Shown here piece after piece: positions 34,289 through 42,761 of a stretch of DNA of 64,000 nucleotides. Made by a program: the position numbers and the translations under genes. This DNA is from JACMLD01 sp039919885. Its GTDB lineage: Bacteria > Bacteroidota > Bacteroidia > Chitinophagales > Chitinophagaceae. The first letter of the stretch is position 1. Each line of letters begins with the position of its first letter. The stretch is taken from the NCBI GenBank assembly GCA_039919885.1, contig JBDSEV010000075.1, positions 111,652 to 175,651 of the forward strand. The letters run 5' to 3'. Below the pieces are notes generated by a model that saw only the letters and a program-made list of their open reading frames with translations, made no database searches and was not told the DNA's origin.

Positions 34289-35119
34289 CTACGCGTTTTG
34301 GTAGGCACAAAAAAGCGTCACTGCTTCTACTGCTTCTTTTACGTCGTGCACGCGCAGGATCGTGGCGCCATTTTGCAAGGCCAGTGTGTTCAGAACCGTG
34401 GTGCCATTCAATGCATTGCTTGCTGTAGTGCCGAGTGTTTTATAAATAGTCGCCTTGCGCGAAAGTCCGGCCAATATCGGTCTGTCAACTATTTGCAACA
34501 CCTGTAGTTGTTTTAGCAGCCGGAGATTCTGATCAGTGGTTTTTGCAAACCCAAACCCAGGATCTATAATAACATCGTGGATGCCGGCTTTTTTGCAATC
34601 AGCTGTTTTTTCAATAAAATAGTCCAGTACCTCTTTTACTACATCATCATACTGGGTATGTTGCTGCATTGTTTGCGGCGTACCGCGCATGTGCATGCAT
34701 ACATAGGGCACCTTAAGTCTGGCAACGGTTGTGAGCATGGCGCTATCCATTGACCCGGCGCTGATGTCGTTTACCATCGCGGCGCCTGCGACCACTGCTT
34801 CTTCAGCTACCCTTGCATAAAAAGTATCAACAGAGATAATGGCTTCCGGCAGTTCCCGGTGTATGGCGGCGATGTTGGCGATGGTTCTTTGCAATTCTTC
34901 CGCCTCCGTAAGCAGCGTGCTGTCCGGGCGCGTGCTTTGTCCGCCAACATCCAGTATGCTGGCTCCATCGTGGAGCATCTGTGTTGCCTGCTCAAGTACC
35001 CTGGCAGGGTCTTGCAGGCGGCTGCCGGGGTAAAACGAATCCGGGGTAATGTTAATAATGCCCATCACCAATGGTTTATCGGCTACCAGCAAACGGCCTT
35101 TGCAATTGAGTGTAAACAT
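34289..35119 (-). CDS. folP: Dihydropteroate synthase
   Basis: This 276-residue enzyme condenses p-aminobenzoate with the pterin diphosphate in folate synthesis. Motifs are GIINITPDSFYPGSRL, LDVGGQSTRPDS (pterin binding), VSVDTFYARVAEEAV and IDPGFGFAKTTDQNLRLL. It is a single enzyme without a fused pyrophosphokinase. It is divergent from the DUF1599 gene, a pairing common in Bacteroidota genomes. Length and start (ATG at 35119) are normal. Confidence 0.95.
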   Translation of the reverse strand: MFTLNCKGRLLVADKPLVMGIINITPDSFYPGSRLQDPARVLEQATQMLHDGASILDVGGQSTRPDSTLLTEAEELQRTIANIAAIHRELPEAIISVDTFYARVAEEAVVAGAAMVNDISAGSMDSAMLTTVARLKVPYVCMHMRGTPQTMQQHTQYDDVVKEVLDYFIEKTADCKKAGIHDVIIDPGFGFAKTTDQNLRLLKQLQVLQIVDRPILAGLSRKATIYKTLGTTASNALNGTTVLNTLALQNGATILRVHDVKEAVEAVTLFCAYQNA

Positions 35120-35133
35120 TGGGCTTATATTAT

Positions 35134-35141
35134 TACTTTTG
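35134..35141 (+). promoter_or_regulatory. Probable -7 element of the DUF1599 gene
   Basis: TACTTTTG matches TAnnTTTG 38 bases before the DUF1599 ATG. The closest TTG (35106-35108) is 25 bases upstream, so the -33 part is poor. Confidence 0.45.
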
Positions 35142-35178
35142 AGCGCTAAAGTTGAGGAATAATTTTCATTAATAACAG

Positions 35179-35733
35179 ATGAGCGATACCAATCAGCAAT
35201 ACGATGCGGTAATAGAAAGCTGCCGCGAGATTTTTATCAGGAAGACGCAGGATTATGGCACTTCCTGGCGCGTGCTCAGGACCATATCCGTAGTAGATCA
35301 GCTTTTCATCAAAGCCAAACGCATCCGGACCATTCAGGAAAACCGTTTGCAGAAGATTGGCGATGATATTGCCTCTGAATTTAAAGGGATTGTGAACTAT
35401 GCCATTATCGGCAATATACAATTGTCGGCCGCCAAAGACGAAACAGACGCATTACCGGTAGAAACGGTAGCAAAATTATACGCCATTGAAGCGGCAAATG
35501 CGAAAGCGCTGATGCATGATAAAAACCATGACTATGGGGAGGCCTGGCGGGATATGAGCCAGGAAAGCTTTACCGATTTAATTCTCTCGAAGCTGCTGCG
35601 CATCAAACAGATTATTGCAAATGATGGCAGAACCATTGCCAGCGAAGGAATAGATGCAAATTATTATGACATTCTTAATTATGCTGCTTTTGCACTGATA
35701 TTAATAGCAGAAGGGAAACATAGTTCCGTGTAG
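35179..35733 (+). CDS. DUF1599 protein
   Basis: This 184-residue soluble protein has two copies of the DUF1599 motif: RKTQDYGTSWRVLR near residue 30 and DKNHDYGEAWRDMSQ near residue 115. Each repeat keeps the D-Y-G-x-x-W core, and IVNYAIIGNIQL / ILNYAAFALIL recur after it. The family is nearly confined to Bacteroidota and is linked by some to nucleotide modification; its reaction is not established. It is followed by BT_3928-type doxX and lies opposite folP. Its stop codon is part of a REP-like palindrome. Confidence 0.85.
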   Translation: MSDTNQQYDAVIESCREIFIRKTQDYGTSWRVLRTISVVDQLFIKAKRIRTIQENRLQKIGDDIASEFKGIVNYAIIGNIQLSAAKDETDALPVETVAKLYAIEAANAKALMHDKNHDYGEAWRDMSQESFTDLILSKLLRIKQIIANDGRTIASEGIDANYYDILNYAAFALILIAEGKHSSV

Positions 35734-35804
35734 ACACGCCCTGCATGACGTCTCCGTATCAATGAACACGATTTTCCGGGCAGACACCATGCATGCTGTC
35801 TGTA
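35728..35804. repeat. Two REP-like palindromes
   Basis: Two imperfect palindromes are tandem. The first (35728-35755) has half-sites GTAGACACG and ACGTCTCC around a TGCATG centre and overlaps the DUF1599 stop. The second (35778-35804) has perfect arms CAGACA and TGTCTG around an ATGCAT-containing loop. They look like decayed copies of the GTAGAGACGC...GCGTCTCTAC type of dispersed palindrome. Confidence 0.55.
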
Positions 35805-35836
35805 CAGAAATGTATTTTTTTGAATAAACATTTAAT

Positions 35837-36964
35837 ATGAAAATACTGATCAATATTGCCAGGATAATTGTTGGGGTTTTATTCATTTGTTCGGGCCTGG
35901 TAAAGGCCAACGATCCGCTGGGACTCAGTTACAAAATGCAGGAATTTTTTGAAGTGTGGGGTTGGGATTTCCTGAATGCTTTTACCCTGTCGTTTTCAAT
36001 CCTAATGATCGCATTTGAAATTATAGCCGGTGTGGCTGTGTTGCTGGGCTGGCGAATGAAACTATTCAGCTGGTTGCTGTTATTGCTGATCATCTTTTTT
36101 ACATTTCTTACCGGTTACGCCGTTTTATCGGGTAAAATAAGAAGCTGTGGCTGTTTTGGCGACTGTATCCCGCTGACGGCCCTGCAATCGTTTATGAAAG
36201 ATTTGGTGCTGACCGCCCTCATCGTTTTCATATTTATTTTTCGCAACCAGGTGCAGCCGCTGTTTAGCGCAACAACCAGTGGCCGGATTCTGCTGCTAAC
36301 GGTGGTGATTTCTTTTGCGCTGCAGGGTTATGTTTTTAAATACCTGCCCATCGTAGACTGCCTGCCGTACAAAGTAGGTAAAAACATCCAGGCCCAAATG
36401 AAGATTCCACCGGGTGCCATCCCCGACAGTTCAGTCATTACTTTCGTTTACACTAAGCAAAACCAGCAGGTAGAATTTACGTCTGATAAGTTTCCGGAAG
36501 ATTTTGACGATTCGCTGTATCATTTTGTAAGACGCTACGATAAACTGGTACGCGCCGGCAACGCAGAGGCGCCCATTAAGGATTTTGTACTTACCAGTCT
36601 CAGTGGTACTGACACTACAACGGCTATCCTGGAACAGAAAGGCGCCATGCTGTTTCTTTTTGTAAAAGATGCCATGAACAGCCGGTACGAGCAAAAAGAA
36701 AACGAGCAGCTCAGGCAAATTGCAACCTACGCAAAACAACAAAACATACCACTTTATTTAATCACCAACGCCAGGGAAGTTATCAATGAATTTACAGCTG
36801 CAACAAAAGACAGCGTTACCACTTTTATGTGTGATGCGGTAGCCATTAAAACTGCTGCAAGGGCCAATCCGACTTTGTATTTAGTACAGGACGGTATTAT
36901 CAAAAATAAATGGGCGTTTGCAAATTTTGCGAAAGCGTACACGCAATTGGAAAGTTTAAAATAA
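35837..36964 (+). CDS. BT_3928-family protein: DoxX-like membrane domain plus thioredoxin-like tail
   Basis: This 375-residue protein has four membrane helices in its first 150 residues (IARIIVGVLFICSGLVKANDP, LSFSILMIAFEIIAGVAVLLGW, LLLLLIIFFTFLTGYAV, LVLTALIVFIFIF), with a conserved CGCFGDC motif after helix 3. The remaining part is periplasmic and ends in a thioredoxin-like half (residues about 255-370: MLFLFVKDAMN, YAKQQNIPLYLITN). This is the BT_3928 family of Bacteroidota. A quinone-linked redox role is inferred from the DoxX fold and the cysteines. It follows DUF1599 in a likely small operon. Confidence 0.85.
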   Translation: MKILINIARIIVGVLFICSGLVKANDPLGLSYKMQEFFEVWGWDFLNAFTLSFSILMIAFEIIAGVAVLLGWRMKLFSWLLLLLIIFFTFLTGYAVLSGKIRSCGCFGDCIPLTALQSFMKDLVLTALIVFIFIFRNQVQPLFSATTSGRILLLTVVISFALQGYVFKYLPIVDCLPYKVGKNIQAQMKIPPGAIPDSSVITFVYTKQNQQVEFTSDKFPEDFDDSLYHFVRRYDKLVRAGNAEAPIKDFVLTSLSGTDTTTAILEQKGAMLFLFVKDAMNSRYEQKENEQLRQIATYAKQQNIPLYLITNAREVINEFTAATKDSVTTFMCDAVAIKTAARANPTLYLVQDGIIKNKWAFANFAKAYTQLESLK

Positions 36965-37124
36965 TGATGATTTTTTTATTACGGAGAAAGAAGCGTGTTT
37001 TCAGGGACGTGATGTCCGTTTGCACTTTACTTCCGCCCGCGGTGTCTTCACCAACGGAAATAAATAAATAAAAAGAAATGTTTGTTGTTTTCATTCGTCT
37101 AATTAATACCAAATACCTGCTGCA

Positions 37125-38174
37125 TTGCTCCGATACATAACAAGAAAAATATTTTACGGGGTGCTGGTCATGGCCGGCGTAGTAGTACTGGTATTTTTCC
37201 TGTTCCAGGGTTTTGGCGATCCGTCCAGGTTAATTATGGGACAGCGCGCCGATGCTTCTACCCAGGAAAATATTCGTAAAGAATTATACCTGGATCTTCC
37301 TAAATGGAAACAATTTGTTTTTTACCTCAATGATGTTTCACCCCTCAGCGTCTATTCAAAACAGGAAATCCATCAAAAAAAATTAAAAGGATTGTTTATT
37401 GGCGGCAATACCAAATTGGTCATTAAAACGCCTTACCTGCGCCGGTCTTACCAGACCAAAAAAGAAGTATGGACCATCCTGATGGAAGCATTGCCCGGTA
37501 CACTTTTACTAGCAGTGGCCGCGATGTTGTTTGCCGTTGTACTGGGTATTGCGCTGGGTGTACTGGCAGCCGTAAAAAGAGGAACCTGGGTAGATACCTC
37601 GGCCATATTCACTGGCATCATCGGCATCTCTGCACCTTCATTTTTTATGGGGATCATTATTGCCTATGTTTTCGGCTTTCTCTTAAGCAGCTATACCGGC
37701 CTTCACATGGCGGGCAGCTGGTTCGATCTGGATGAAGTGACCGGAGAACGGCACATTACCCTTTCGCATCTTATATTACCCGCTATCACCCTGGGTATTC
37801 GGCCACTGGCCATCATCAGCCAGCTCACCCGTAGTACCATGCTGGATACGTTGAGCCAGGATTATATCAGGACTGCTTATGCAAAGGGATTGAGTAAAGG
37901 CAGGGTAATTTGGAAACACGCATTGCGCAATGCGCTGAACCCCGTCATCACTGCCATTACTGGCTGGTTTGCAGAACTGCTTGCAGGCGCTTTCTTTGTT
38001 GAGTATATTTTTGGCTGGAAAGGAATCGGTAAAATAACCGTAGATGCGTTGGAAAAACTGGATTTCCCGGTGGTGATGGGTTCCGTATTAGTCTCCTCGG
38101 CGTTTTTTATTTTTATTAATATACTTGCAGATCTGTTATACGGGCTGATAGATCCCCGGGTAAGGTTATCCTAG
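37125..38174 (+). CDS. OppB/DppB-type ABC transporter permease
   Basis: This 349-residue permease has the DppB pattern: MLRYITRKIFYGVLVMAGVVVLVFFLFQ at the N-terminus, a central set of helices, the QDYIRTAYAKGLSKGRVIWKHALRNALNPVI loop (EAA-like contact with the ATPase), and a C-terminal YGLIDPRVRLS. The start is TTG 37125. Residues about 55-125 form a long soluble insert. No periplasmic binding protein, second permease or ATPase is adjacent, so its partners are elsewhere. It overlaps the DUF721 stop by four bases on the opposite strand. Confidence 0.9.
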   Translation: MLRYITRKIFYGVLVMAGVVVLVFFLFQGFGDPSRLIMGQRADASTQENIRKELYLDLPKWKQFVFYLNDVSPLSVYSKQEIHQKKLKGLFIGGNTKLVIKTPYLRRSYQTKKEVWTILMEALPGTLLLAVAAMLFAVVLGIALGVLAAVKRGTWVDTSAIFTGIIGISAPSFFMGIIIAYVFGFLLSSYTGLHMAGSWFDLDEVTGERHITLSHLILPAITLGIRPLAIISQLTRSTMLDTLSQDYIRTAYAKGLSKGRVIWKHALRNALNPVITAITGWFAELLAGAFFVEYIFGWKGIGKITVDALEKLDFPVVMGSVLVSSAFFIFINILADLLYGLIDPRVRLS

Positions 38175-38452
38175 TTGATGATAACTTCCCTGATGACATT
38201 CTCCCGCAATGCTTCGTTTACACGCAGCACAATATTTTCTTTCTGGAACATCAGTTCCTGTTTCAGCGGCGCCACTTTGGTGCTGATGTATAATTTATCA
38301 CCGTAGATCTTGATGCTGTCTGTGTATTTCGCAATGGTCTTGCCCATTAATTTTTCCCATATATCGGTAATCTGCATCGCCTGTATATCGCCTTTCAACT
38401 TACTTCCCCGCAGGAATTTTTTCATTGCATCACCAATAGAATATTCACTCAT
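38171..38452 (-). CDS. DUF721/DciA-like protein
   Basis: This 93-residue protein is a DUF721 domain: MSEYSIGDAMKKFLRGSKLKG, IWEKLMGKTIAKYTDSIKIYGDKLYISTKVAPLKQELMFQK. It starts at ATG 38450-38452; the longer frame begins with a TTG. The family includes DciA, a helicase loader in many bacteria. It is upstream-adjacent to recF (116-base gap, same strand), a frequent order in Bacteroidota, which fits a replication or repair role. Confidence 0.85.
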   Translation of the reverse strand: MSEYSIGDAMKKFLRGSKLKGDIQAMQITDIWEKLMGKTIAKYTDSIKIYGDKLYISTKVAPLKQELMFQKENIVLRVNEALRENVIREVIIN

Positions 38453-38567
38453 AACGGGGCTAAGGTACAAAAACAATCAGTGAAGCAAAGACTGATTTAA
38501 AGGGGGGAAGAGGAGGTACATGAACAGCTGTTACCGGTTAAATCTTCGCCTGCTGTAACACAAGAAA

Positions 38568-39683
38568 TTAATTTTTCAGCTCAATCACCTGGAACGGCTG
38601 CTGCAAAGCGGTTAGTGCCATTACCAGTCGGTCCTTGTGGGTATCGGTAATAAATACCTGGCCCTTGTTCTGTACACAAACCCGGTTAAGCAGGTTGCTC
38701 ATGCGTTGTTCGTCCAGTTTTTCAAAGACATCGTCCAGCAGCAGGAAAGGCGGGTATCCCTTGCTATCTTTTAATATTTCGAACTCGGCCAGCTTCAATG
38801 CAAACAAGAGGCTTTTACGCTGGCCCTGCGATGCAATCGATTTAAATGGCTGATCTTTTAATACGAAAGAAAGATCGTCACGGTGTATGCCCTGCGTAGT
38901 ACGCTGCAGCATGCGGTCCTTTTCTCGGTATTGCTGCAGCAGCAGCGCAAACGAAGCCTGCAGCAACTGGCTTTCATATACAATGTTTACCTGCTCATCT
39001 GTACCGGCAATCTGTTCATAAAACGACTGCACCAGCGGAAGCAACCTGCGTAAAAAAATTGTTCGTTGTTCGTATACGTAACTGCCATGGTTCACCAGCT
39101 GCTCGTCGTATACATCCAGCAACGACAGATCTGCAGTTCTGGTACCCGCCAATGTTTTGAGGTAGCCGTTCCGTTGCTGTAAAATTTTATTGTAATGCAT
39201 CAGGTGCTGGAGATATTGCGCATCCAGCTGGCAAAGCAATGCATCGGTGAAGCGGCGCCGTTCTTCACTGGCACCGGTAATTATCTGCACGTCGTCCGGC
39301 GCTATGAATACGCAGGGAAATTTACCGATGTGCTGCGCAAATTTTTCATACAATTCCCCGTCCAGCAGAAATTCTTTTCGCCCGGTTTCCCGCAGAATGC
39401 AGATGAGCTCCGTTGGTTGTTCCACATGTGCGTCGCCGGCATTGCCACGCAGCAGGTGACCAGCGACCCGAAACCCGCTTGCGCCGTTCAGTACATGCTG
39501 CGCATCTGCTTTCCCAAAATAGCTTTTTGTAAAACAGAGGTAGTGAATGGCATCCAGCAGGTTGGTTTTTCCAATGCCGTTATTGCCACAAATACCCACG
39601 ATACGTTCCGTAAACGTAAAAGAAATTTTTGGATAATTCTTAAAATGAAGAAGCGTGATATCTTTTAATTGCAAGGGCGACAT
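38568..39683 (-). CDS. recF: DNA replication and repair protein RecF
   Basis: This 371-residue ATPase has a Walker A motif (GICGNNGIGKTNLLDAIHYL), a linking ABC-like signature region (QRKSLLFALKLAEFE) and Walker B (FLLLDDVFEKLDEQR). RecF loads RecR/RecO at gaps in replicating DNA. The frame runs to 39857, but ATG 39681-39683 (MSPLQLKDITLLHFKNY) opens the fold at once and is chosen. DUF721 follows on the same strand; an uncharacterised gene precedes it. Confidence 0.95.
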   Translation of the reverse strand: MSPLQLKDITLLHFKNYPKISFTFTERIVGICGNNGIGKTNLLDAIHYLCFTKSYFGKADAQHVLNGASGFRVAGHLLRGNAGDAHVEQPTELICILRETGRKEFLLDGELYEKFAQHIGKFPCVFIAPDDVQIITGASEERRRFTDALLCQLDAQYLQHLMHYNKILQQRNGYLKTLAGTRTADLSLLDVYDEQLVNHGSYVYEQRTIFLRRLLPLVQSFYEQIAGTDEQVNIVYESQLLQASFALLLQQYREKDRMLQRTTQGIHRDDLSFVLKDQPFKSIASQGQRKSLLFALKLAEFEILKDSKGYPPFLLLDDVFEKLDEQRMSNLLNRVCVQNKGQVFITDTHKDRLVMALTALQQPFQVIELKN

Positions 39684-39795
39684 AATAACCCGCAAGATAA
39701 TAACATCTAAAGATTTGTGCAGGAACGATCCGGCACAGCCTTTTTCCGTATAACAATGCAGTCTTTGATATCTCTTGGCGCCGGTTCCTACTGCG

Positions 39796-40113
39796 CTAAT
39801 AGTTTTCTTCCATAAACAATGACCTGTCCGACAAAAACGCCATGCATTCTGCCTCATTCATTTTATTAATAATGCGGTTGTAGGTAATGTTGACTGATGA
39901 TTGCAGGTTGTCGCTTTCCCGTGAAGAAGTAATGATGCGGGTCTTAAAATCAGTGAGTATCTCCGCTTCGTTTTTTAAAAAATCGTTGATAGCGCCAGGC
40001 ACATTCCTGGCGGCTGTGAATAAAGTGCTGAGCATGACAATCGTTTCCAATAAATGCTCAAAAAATATGCCTGTGTAATGCAGCCTTCCCTTTGGTGGAT
40101 AAGTTATTGACAT
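39796..40113 (-). CDS. Small helical protein, unknown function
   Basis: This frame encodes 105 residues from ATG 40111-40113 (MSITYPPKGRLHY). The protein appears mainly helical (TGIFFEHLLETIVMLSTLFTAA, PGAINDFLKNEAEILTDFKTRI) and has no signal peptide. I recognise no family. Its position before recF on the same strand fits a small gene; the frame could also be open further to 40191. Coding status is plausible but not proven. Confidence 0.4.
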   Translation of the reverse strand: MSITYPPKGRLHYTGIFFEHLLETIVMLSTLFTAARNVPGAINDFLKNEAEILTDFKTRIITSSRESDNLQSSVNITYNRIINKMNEAECMAFLSDRSLFMEENY

Positions 40114-40435
40114 GTAGAAAAGATTGCACGACGCTTCCTCCGCAGTTCGTAGCAACCCTAATTTTTGGGGAATTGAAAATCCCAGCTCCAACCCGCAAAG
40201 TTTTGGGTTTTTAAATGGCGCGACAGTAAAAGCAAATTCAAATGGGCCAACTTTAAAAGCAACGCCGGGGAATAATGGCCGTTCATTACAGACAGGCAGT
40301 GGGCTGCAGCTTACCTGCGGCAGCCGGGGGATGACAGATTTAAAGTGCTAACAATCAAAATTTCAGGACGGTAAAATGACTGTTTTAAATTAGGTTTTCC
40401 CCCTTATCTTTGCCACCTTAAAATTGCAAATAACC
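40114..40435. other. Intergenic stretch before pdhA
   Basis: These 322 bases lie between a minus-strand hypothetical gene and pdhA. The pdhA promoter is at their end. The rest contains no supported gene; one 75-codon plus-strand frame (40124-40351) looks random. Confidence 0.6.
40383..40412 (+). promoter_or_regulatory. Predicted pdhA promoter
   Basis: TATCTTTG (40405-40412) is a full match to TAnnTTTG, and TTT at 40383-40385 stands in the TTG position with 19-base spacing. Only about 23 bases separate it from the GTG start. Confidence 0.65.
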
Positions 40436-41431
40436 GTGGCTACAAAATTCTCAAAAGATACCTACCTGTACTGGTACAAGTTAATGCAGCTGATTCGCCA
40501 GTTTGAGCTAATGGCTGAGGAGAAATACAAGATGGATGGAAAGATCCGTGGATTTTTTCATGCCTACATTGGCCAGGAAGCAATTGCGGCGGGTTGCATG
40601 ACCGCCACCCAACAAATGGATCCATTTATCACCGGCTATCGGGACCATGGTCTTGCCCTCGCAAAAGGTGTGAGTGCCAATAGTTGCATGGCTGAATTGT
40701 ACGGTAAAGCAACCGGTTGCGCCAAAGGGAAAGGTGGCAGTATGCACTTTTTCGGAAAAGATGTGGCGTTTTTTGGCGGCCATGGTATTGTGGGTGCACA
40801 GATTGGAACGGGTGCAGGGTTGGCTTTTGCTGAAAAATATAAAGGAACGGACAATGTAAGCCTGACCTTTTTTGGAGATGGCGCTGCACGCCAGGGAATG
40901 GTGAACGAGGTTTTCAATATTGCCATGACCTGGAAGTTACCGGTCGTGTTTATTTGTGAAAATAACAATTACGCAATGGGTACCTCGGTGGAGCGTACCT
41001 CTAACGTACATGATATTTATAAACTGGCAGATGCTTTTGAAATGCCGGCCGATTCTATAGATGGCATGAGCTGCGAAGCGGTGCATGAGGCAGTGGCCCG
41101 CGCAGTAAAGCGAGCCCGGGAAGGCGGCGGCCCAACTTTGCTGGAAATAAAAACTTATCGATACAAAGGCCATTCTATTTCCGATCCGCAAAAATACCGG
41201 ACCAAGGAAGAAGTAGAAGAATACAAGGGACGCGACCCCATCGTACAAGTACAGGCTGCAATTCTCAAAAATAAATTTGGCACCCAGGCAGATTTGGATG
41301 CCATTAACAAAGAGATAGAAGACGTGGTGGCAGAATCGGTAAAATTCGCCGAAGAAAGTCCATGGCCAAATGACGATGAATTATTAAAGGATGTATATGT
41401 TGACCAGAATTATCCGTTCATTGTTGATTAA
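40436..41431 (+). CDS. pdhA: Pyruvate dehydrogenase E1 component, alpha subunit
   Basis: This 331-residue thiamine-diphosphate enzyme subunit has IGQEAIAAGCMTA, YRDHGLALAKG, GKGGSMHFFGKDVAFFGGHGIVG, and the TPP motif GDGAARQGMVNEVFNIAMTWKLPVVFICENNN. Together with an E1-beta partner it decarboxylates pyruvate, feeding acetyl-CoA formation. I take the GTG at 40436 (MATKFSKDTYLYW); a TTG at 40424 is four codons upstream. The beta subunit and E2 are not here. It is followed after 49 bases by a TPR-protein gene, perhaps in the same transcript. Confidence 0.93.
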   Translation: MATKFSKDTYLYWYKLMQLIRQFELMAEEKYKMDGKIRGFFHAYIGQEAIAAGCMTATQQMDPFITGYRDHGLALAKGVSANSCMAELYGKATGCAKGKGGSMHFFGKDVAFFGGHGIVGAQIGTGAGLAFAEKYKGTDNVSLTFFGDGAARQGMVNEVFNIAMTWKLPVVFICENNNYAMGTSVERTSNVHDIYKLADAFEMPADSIDGMSCEAVHEAVARAVKRAREGGGPTLLEIKTYRYKGHSISDPQKYRTKEEVEEYKGRDPIVQVQAAILKNKFGTQADLDAINKEIEDVVAESVKFAEESPWPNDDELLKDVYVDQNYPFIVD

Positions 41432-41480
41432 TGCGCTACCCGCCAGCTGATAAATAAAAATTAAATACAGTTCTTATATC

Positions 41481-42155
41481 ATGACAGACAAGACTACGTT
41501 ACCGGTAACAGACGATAGGGATGCGGTTGAAAGAGTAACCGGATTCTGGTACCAATACAGCAAACAAATTTTGATTGTTAGTGCGGCTATCCTGGCGATT
41601 GCCGGTGGAATTGTAGCCTATAATTATTTTATCTCCGGTCCGAACGAAAAAAAATCAGCGGAAGCAATGCGCTACGCGGAAGAATTTTTCAGACAGGATT
41701 CTGTAAAACTGGCGCTGGAAGGAGATAACCTCAACCCAGGCTTCCTTAAAATTATCAATAAATACAGCGGTACAAAAGCTGCTAACCTGGCGCATTTCTA
41801 CGCCGGCAGCTGCTACATGACACTGGGTGATTTTAAAAACGCAGTAACACAGCTGGAAGCATTTTCTACCAGCGAACCATTGGTGAAAGCCAGGGCAAAA
41901 GCACTGCTGGGCGATGCTAATTCCGAATTGGGCAAGAAAGAAGAAGCGGTGAAACTATACAAAGAAGCAGGTTCTATTTTTGATAAGGACGATTATTATA
42001 GTCCGCAGTACCTGCTTCGTGCAGCTTTGCTCTATGAAAACATGGGTAAGCCGAAAGATGCCATCGAGGTGTACAAGATGATCAAAGAGAAATACCCCCA
42101 GTATAAAGAGATCGATATAGACAAATACCTGGGCAGGCTCGGCGATACAGAATAA
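41481..42155 (+). CDS. TPR-containing membrane-anchored protein
   Basis: This 224-residue protein has one membrane segment near residues 30-50 (QILIVSAAILAIAGGIVAYNYF) and a periplasmic helical region with tetratricopeptide-type pairs (AANLAHFYAGSCYMTLGDFKNAVTQLEAF, ARAKALLGDANSELGKKEEAVKLYKEA). The layout resembles the YfgM family, which assists translocated proteins at the SecYEG exit. It sits between pdhA and ribH on the same strand, with short gaps. Confidence 0.85.
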   Translation: MTDKTTLPVTDDRDAVERVTGFWYQYSKQILIVSAAILAIAGGIVAYNYFISGPNEKKSAEAMRYAEEFFRQDSVKLALEGDNLNPGFLKIINKYSGTKAANLAHFYAGSCYMTLGDFKNAVTQLEAFSTSEPLVKARAKALLGDANSELGKKEEAVKLYKEAGSIFDKDDYYSPQYLLRAALLYENMGKPKDAIEVYKMIKEKYPQYKEIDIDKYLGRLGDTE

Positions 42156-42207
42156 TATTTAACGCATCGCGCGGCAGGTGTAACAAATAATATTTTGAAA
42201 TAAATAT

Positions 42208-42714
42208 ATGGCTGACGTTAGCAACAGTACTTTATTAGCAAACAACACAGGCATCCTACCACAGGATGCCTGTGTTGTTATTGTGCGTACGGAATGGAAT
42301 GCCCCTATTGTTGATAAACTGGAAGAAGGGTGTACCCGCATGCTGGCTGCGCAGCGCGTAGAAAAAGTACACGTAATTACCGTGCCCGGCGCCTTTGAAA
42401 TTCCTTTTGGCATAAAAAGTTATTGGCAAACAAGCGGCAATACCGCTAATGCACCGCATGCTTTTATTGCCCTGGGCTGTGTGCTGCGGGGCGGCACCCC
42501 GCATTTTGAATACGTATGCAAAGCGGTCACCGATGGCGTGATGCAGCTGAACCTGCAGTTGCCCGTTCCCGTTATATTCGGTGTGCTTACGCTGGATAGC
42601 CAACAACAAGCAGATGAAAGAACCGGTGGGATACACGGGCATAAAGGAGAGGAGGCGGGCATCACCGCTGTTAAAATGATGGGCCTGCAACAATCGTTTA
42701 CGCAATTAAAATAA
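42208..42714 (+). CDS. ribH: 6,7-dimethyl-8-ribityllumazine synthase
   Basis: This 168-residue enzyme condenses the dihydroxybutanone phosphate with the aminopyrimidine in riboflavin synthesis. Visible are VIVRTEWNAPIVDKLEEGC, VPGAFEIPFGIKSYW, ALGCVLRGGTPHFEYVCKAVTDG (active-site His in TPHFEY) and FGVLTLDSQQQADER. The first 20 or so residues before the fold are an extension. Codons 12-24 lie in a perfect 17-bp inverted repeat (see separate entry). It is in a plus-strand run with the TPR and Fe-S genes. Confidence 0.95.
   Translation: MADVSNSTLLANNTGILPQDACVVIVRTEWNAPIVDKLEEGCTRMLAAQRVEKVHVITVPGAFEIPFGIKSYWQTSGNTANAPHAFIALGCVLRGGTPHFEYVCKAVTDGVMQLNLQLPVPVIFGVLTLDSQQQADERTGGIHGHKGEEAGITAVKMMGLQQSFTQLK
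42241..42279 (+). repeat. Perfect 17-bp inverted repeat inside ribH
   Basis: The arms 42241-42257 (AACAACACAGGCATCCT) and 42263-42279 are exact complements with a five-base loop ACCAC. It starts 33 bases after the ATG. It would form a very stable mRNA hairpin, with no clear T-run after it. Confidence 0.9.
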
Positions 42715-42761
42715 GCTGCGACTTAATATTCTCATTAACCTTGTTTATCACTTCCTGCCTG

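Noticed and set aside
35728..35804. Transcription terminator for the DUF1599 gene
   Set aside because: The palindromes have no T-run after the stem, so a dispersed palindrome fits better.
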